DNA of 6,537 nucleotides from Emcibacteraceae bacterium. Its GTDB lineage: Bacteria; Pseudomonadota; Alphaproteobacteria; Sphingomonadales; Emcibacteraceae. Position numbers and translations under genes: made by a program. Numbering within the stretch: the first letter of the stretch is position 1; each line of letters opens with the position of its first letter. Shown here in pieces: positions 4,231 to 6,537 of the stretch. The notes beneath the pieces were generated by a model. That model made no database searches and was not told where the DNA came from. It saw nothing but the letters and a program-made list of their open reading frames with translations. Location of the stretch: positions 1-6,537 of the forward strand of contig JAESUD010000173.1 in assembly GCA_016763335.1 (NCBI GenBank), read 5' to 3'.

Positions 4231-6537
4231 TCAGGAGTATCGTCATCTGTGTATTCTGCACTTTGTCATTATGGTGGCAATGTGTGGCTTGGGGTGACAC
4301 ATTAAACGACACATCAACAATGTTACAATTCGATGTGTCTGGTCAATCTGCAGACGATGGCTTGCGTGAGTTTGCCAGACAAGCAGGATTAGCTGTTATT
4401 TTTCGCCAACAGAGTGTCATAGCTTTTACGACAAATATTGTTAAAGGAAGTTACGACATTAATGCAGGTCTGGCCCGGTTGCTTGATAGCACCGGCCTTG
4501 AGGGGAGGATTTCTAAAAATGGCACAATTGTTATTGAAACCACACCTTCAATTGGACTTATAGCAACAAAGTCTAGCGAAGGAAAACAAATGAATAATAA
4601 GGTATTAAAAAATAAATTAAAAAAAGGAACATCGAGTTTCCTAATGTCGTTTTTAATTGCTACGGGATTGGTGGCACAAGATTCTAACATGCAGAAAGCA
4701 ACGGCGCAACAAGCGGCGGATGAAGGGGAAGATATAATTGTGGTGACTGGTCGCCGTATGTCAACTGCTGCCGATGCTATTGGTGAAGGTGAAGCAGGTA
4801 ACACGATATCTGTAACACGTGAAGCATTGTTATCAGCACCTTCCGGGGTTTCAGGTTTGAAAGCATTAGAAGGACTTCCCGGGTTTAATGTGCAGACGGA
4901 CGGCGCACTAGGGTTATATGAATTTGGTAACTCGGTAACCGTTCGTGCTTTTAACTTTCAACAGGTTGGGTTTGTATTAGATGGTATCCCTATGGGCCGT
5001 CCTGATGCATTTGGCGGGAGTCCAATCTTTAGATATGTTGATAATGAAAACCTGCAACAGGTAAGAGCATCCCCTGGTTCTGGTGATATTTCATTACCTT
5101 CTGCTACGTCTTTAGGGCCAGTAGTTGAATATATAACGACGGCCCCATCGAATGAACCCAGTGCCTCATTGCAGATAACCTTCGGTGATGATAATTTGCA
5201 ACGTACTTTTATCAAACTTGAAACAGGTGATCTGGACGGTTTCTCCGGTTATGTCAGCCGTTCAAAAACTGACAGTGACTTGTGGCGTGGCCCAGGTACT
5301 ATTGACCGTGAACATTTTGAAGGAAAAATACGTTACGAATTTGATGATGATTCCTATATCAGTGCGCAAATTGTCCACAATGATTTCTTCGATTATGATA
5401 GTCCTTCAGTTAGTAGAGCTGCATATGACGCTACCACCGATACAAGTTCATCACGAAATGGTGTTGGCCGAAATATAGCTTATCTGGGAACTGTCCCCGA
5501 TCTTGGTGTAGGCCCAAATGTCCAATTCGAAAATGGTAGCTATACCGGGTATTATATTGACCGGGTCAACGTTCGTAAGGACCTTCTTTTCGGTTTAACA
5601 CTGGCAACCAACTTAACCGATAATCTTGATTTTCTATCAACTGGTTATTACGAGGATAAAGATGGCTTCGGTGTTTCACCAGACGGTTATTCAAACACTC
5701 TTGGTCATTATAACGAGCAAATCGCAGCTGGTGTCCCCGCCGCGTTTGGCCTGCCATTAACTATGCCACGAGGGGTTCAATACGGCTTATCTTCCGTTGG
5801 TGGTGACCGTAAAGGTGCTACTGCACGTTTCACATATCATGTTGCTAATCATAAAATTGAGATCGGTGGATGGTTTGAAAAAGAAACGTACAACCGTACG
5901 CAACTACGTCTTAATAAAGAAGGCGGTAATCCAGCCGGTGAATTGTTACCAAATGAAGTCGCGTATTATCGTCGGAATTATACGACAGATAGGGACTTCC
6001 TTCAATATAATATCAAAGACACCTTCTCAGTAATGGATGACCGTCTTACTATTGAAGTTGGCTTTAAAGGCTTGTATCTGGACTATAAACTTACTGGGTT
6101 CAGAGATTTTGATGATTATTCGCTTAGTGGTGGTCTTCCGGGGCATGGCCCACAAGCTGTAGGAAGTAAATTTAACGACGGGTTCCTGCCGATGGCTGGT
6201 ATGGTTTATAAAATCACTGATACGGATCAGGTGTTTGCATCCTATTCGCAAAATTTCTCCCTTCCACGTGGGGCTGATGCACTATTTGATAACATCGTTA
6301 CGCCAGATATTGGTGGCGAGAAATCAACCAACTATGAAGTAGGTATTAGAACAAACAGGCCAACATTCAATGGTGCTTTGGCATTCTATTATATTGATTT
6401 TGATGACCGGATTGAAACAGCGGGCCGCGAAATCGTCGGTCAACCTGGTCAAATCGAAACGATTGCTCAAAATGTTGGTAGTGTTGAAGCGTACGGAATT
6501 GAATTTACGGGTAACTGGAAACCTGCTTCATTCAATG
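4227..6537 (+). CDS. TonB-dependent outer-membrane receptor with N-terminal STN signalling domain (3' end outside window)
   Basis: The frame is open from TTG 4227 to the window edge (770 codons). Residues 1-23 form a signal peptide. Residues 33-105 are an STN domain (LQFDVSGQSADDGLREFARQ, then GSYDINAGLARLLD and TIVIET), the periplasmic part that contacts FecR-type regulators. Residues 122-162, from ATG 4590, look like a second complete signal peptide: a lysine-rich start, hydrophobic FLMSFLIATGLVA, then ATA before QQAADEGED. The TonB box DIIVVTG is at 169-175, a plug follows at about 190-300 (VLDGIPMGRP near 250), and then a beta-barrel with alternating aromatic strands, for example VFASYSQNFSLPRGAD and STNYEVGIRTNR. 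The barrel is unfinished at the edge. The plug has SPGSGDISLPSATSLGPVVEYIT where most receptors have an RGP-x-G-x-LYG-like motif. It should import a ligand using TonB energy and signal its presence to the upstream FecR/sigma pair. The ligand is unknown; iron chelates are only the best-studied example. Confidence 0.93.
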   Translation, partial: MIRSIVICVFCTLSLWWQCVAWGDTLNDTSTMLQFDVSGQSADDGLREFARQAGLAVIFRQQSVIAFTTNIVKGSYDINAGLARLLDSTGLEGRISKNGTIVIETTPSIGLIATKSSEGKQMNNKVLKNKLKKGTSSFLMSFLIATGLVAQDSNMQKATAQQAADEGEDIIVVTGRRMSTAADAIGEGEAGNTISVTREALLSAPSGVSGLKALEGLPGFNVQTDGALGLYEFGNSVTVRAFNFQQVGFVLDGIPMGRPDAFGGSPIFRYVDNENLQQVRASPGSGDISLPSATSLGPVVEYITTAPSNEPSASLQITFGDDNLQRTFIKLETGDLDGFSGYVSRSKTDSDLWRGPGTIDREHFEGKIRYEFDDDSYISAQIVHNDFFDYDSPSVSRAAYDATTDTSSSRNGVGRNIAYLGTVPDLGVGPNVQFENGSYTGYYIDRVNVRKDLLFGLTLATNLTDNLDFLSTGYYEDKDGFGVSPDGYSNTLGHYNEQIAAGVPAAFGLPLTMPRGVQYGLSSVGGDRKGATARFTYHVANHKIEIGGWFEKETYNRTQLRLNKEGGNPAGELLPNEVAYYRRNYTTDRDFLQYNIKDTFSVMDDRLTIEVGFKGLYLDYKLTGFRDFDDYSLSGGLPGHGPQAVGSKFNDGFLPMAGMVYKITDTDQVFASYSQNFSLPRGADALFDNIVTPDIGGEKSTNYEVGIRTNRPTFNGALAFYYIDFDDRIETAGREIVGQPGQIETIAQNVGSVEAYGIEFTGNWKPASFN
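4579..4592 (+). promoter_or_regulatory. Internal ribosome-binding site and ATG before a second signal peptide
   Basis: AAGGA (4579-4583) lies 6 nt before the in-frame ATG 4590-4592. Translation from here would give a receptor with a normal signal peptide and TonB box but no STN domain. The spacing is good and the sequence around it is purine-rich. Whether ribosomes use it cannot be judged from sequence alone. Confidence 0.45.

Noticed and set aside
4958..5215. Open frame of 85 codons on the minus strand inside the receptor gene
   Set aside because: It lies fully within a clear receptor coding region, has no recognised domain, and is best explained as a shadow of that frame. The same applies to the other minus-strand frames at 389-688, 774-1091, 1398-1874, 2249-2623, 4451-4804, 5566-5757 and 6027-6251.

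Overview
The window looks like chromosomal DNA of a Gram-negative alphaproteobacterium of fairly low GC content. This is inferred from a TonB-dependent receptor whose TonB box reads DIIVVTGRR, a form common in sphingomonad- and Kordiimonadales-like alphaproteobacteria, and from the FecI/FecR surface-signalling set. No rRNA, tRNA, transposase, CRISPR array or phage gene was seen, so species and replicon type cannot be fixed. All recognised genes lie on the + strand.

Left part (1-1249): the C-terminal end of a glutathione S-transferase, cut by the window edge, is followed 10 nt after its stop by a membrane-anchored trypsin-like serine protease with a complete His/Asp/Ser set and no PDZ domain. 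Middle part (1250-2094): an ArsR-family repressor and an SRPBCC (AHSA1-like) protein form a two-gene operon with an 8-nt overlap. A perfect 20-bp palindrome lies on the likely promoter just upstream and is probably the repressor's own operator.

Right part (2095-6537): a cell-surface signalling cassette. A FecI-type ECF sigma factor overlaps a FecR-type anti-sigma regulator by 8 nt. After a 252-nt gap comes a long TonB-dependent receptor with an N-terminal STN signalling domain, which runs off the right edge. In known systems of this kind, a ligand bound by the outer-membrane receptor is signalled through the STN domain to periplasmic FecR, which releases the sigma factor to transcribe the receptor gene. 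The ligand here is unknown.

The most unusual feature is the front of the receptor gene. The reading frame opens at a TTG with a strong Shine-Dalgarno and encodes a signal peptide and STN domain. It then contains a second, textbook signal peptide beginning at an internal ATG that has its own Shine-Dalgarno. This could be a fusion of an STN protein to a receptor, or one gene giving a signalling and a non-signalling receptor. A possible 54-codon small ORF fills most of the preceding gap, and its stop codon overlaps the TTG start.
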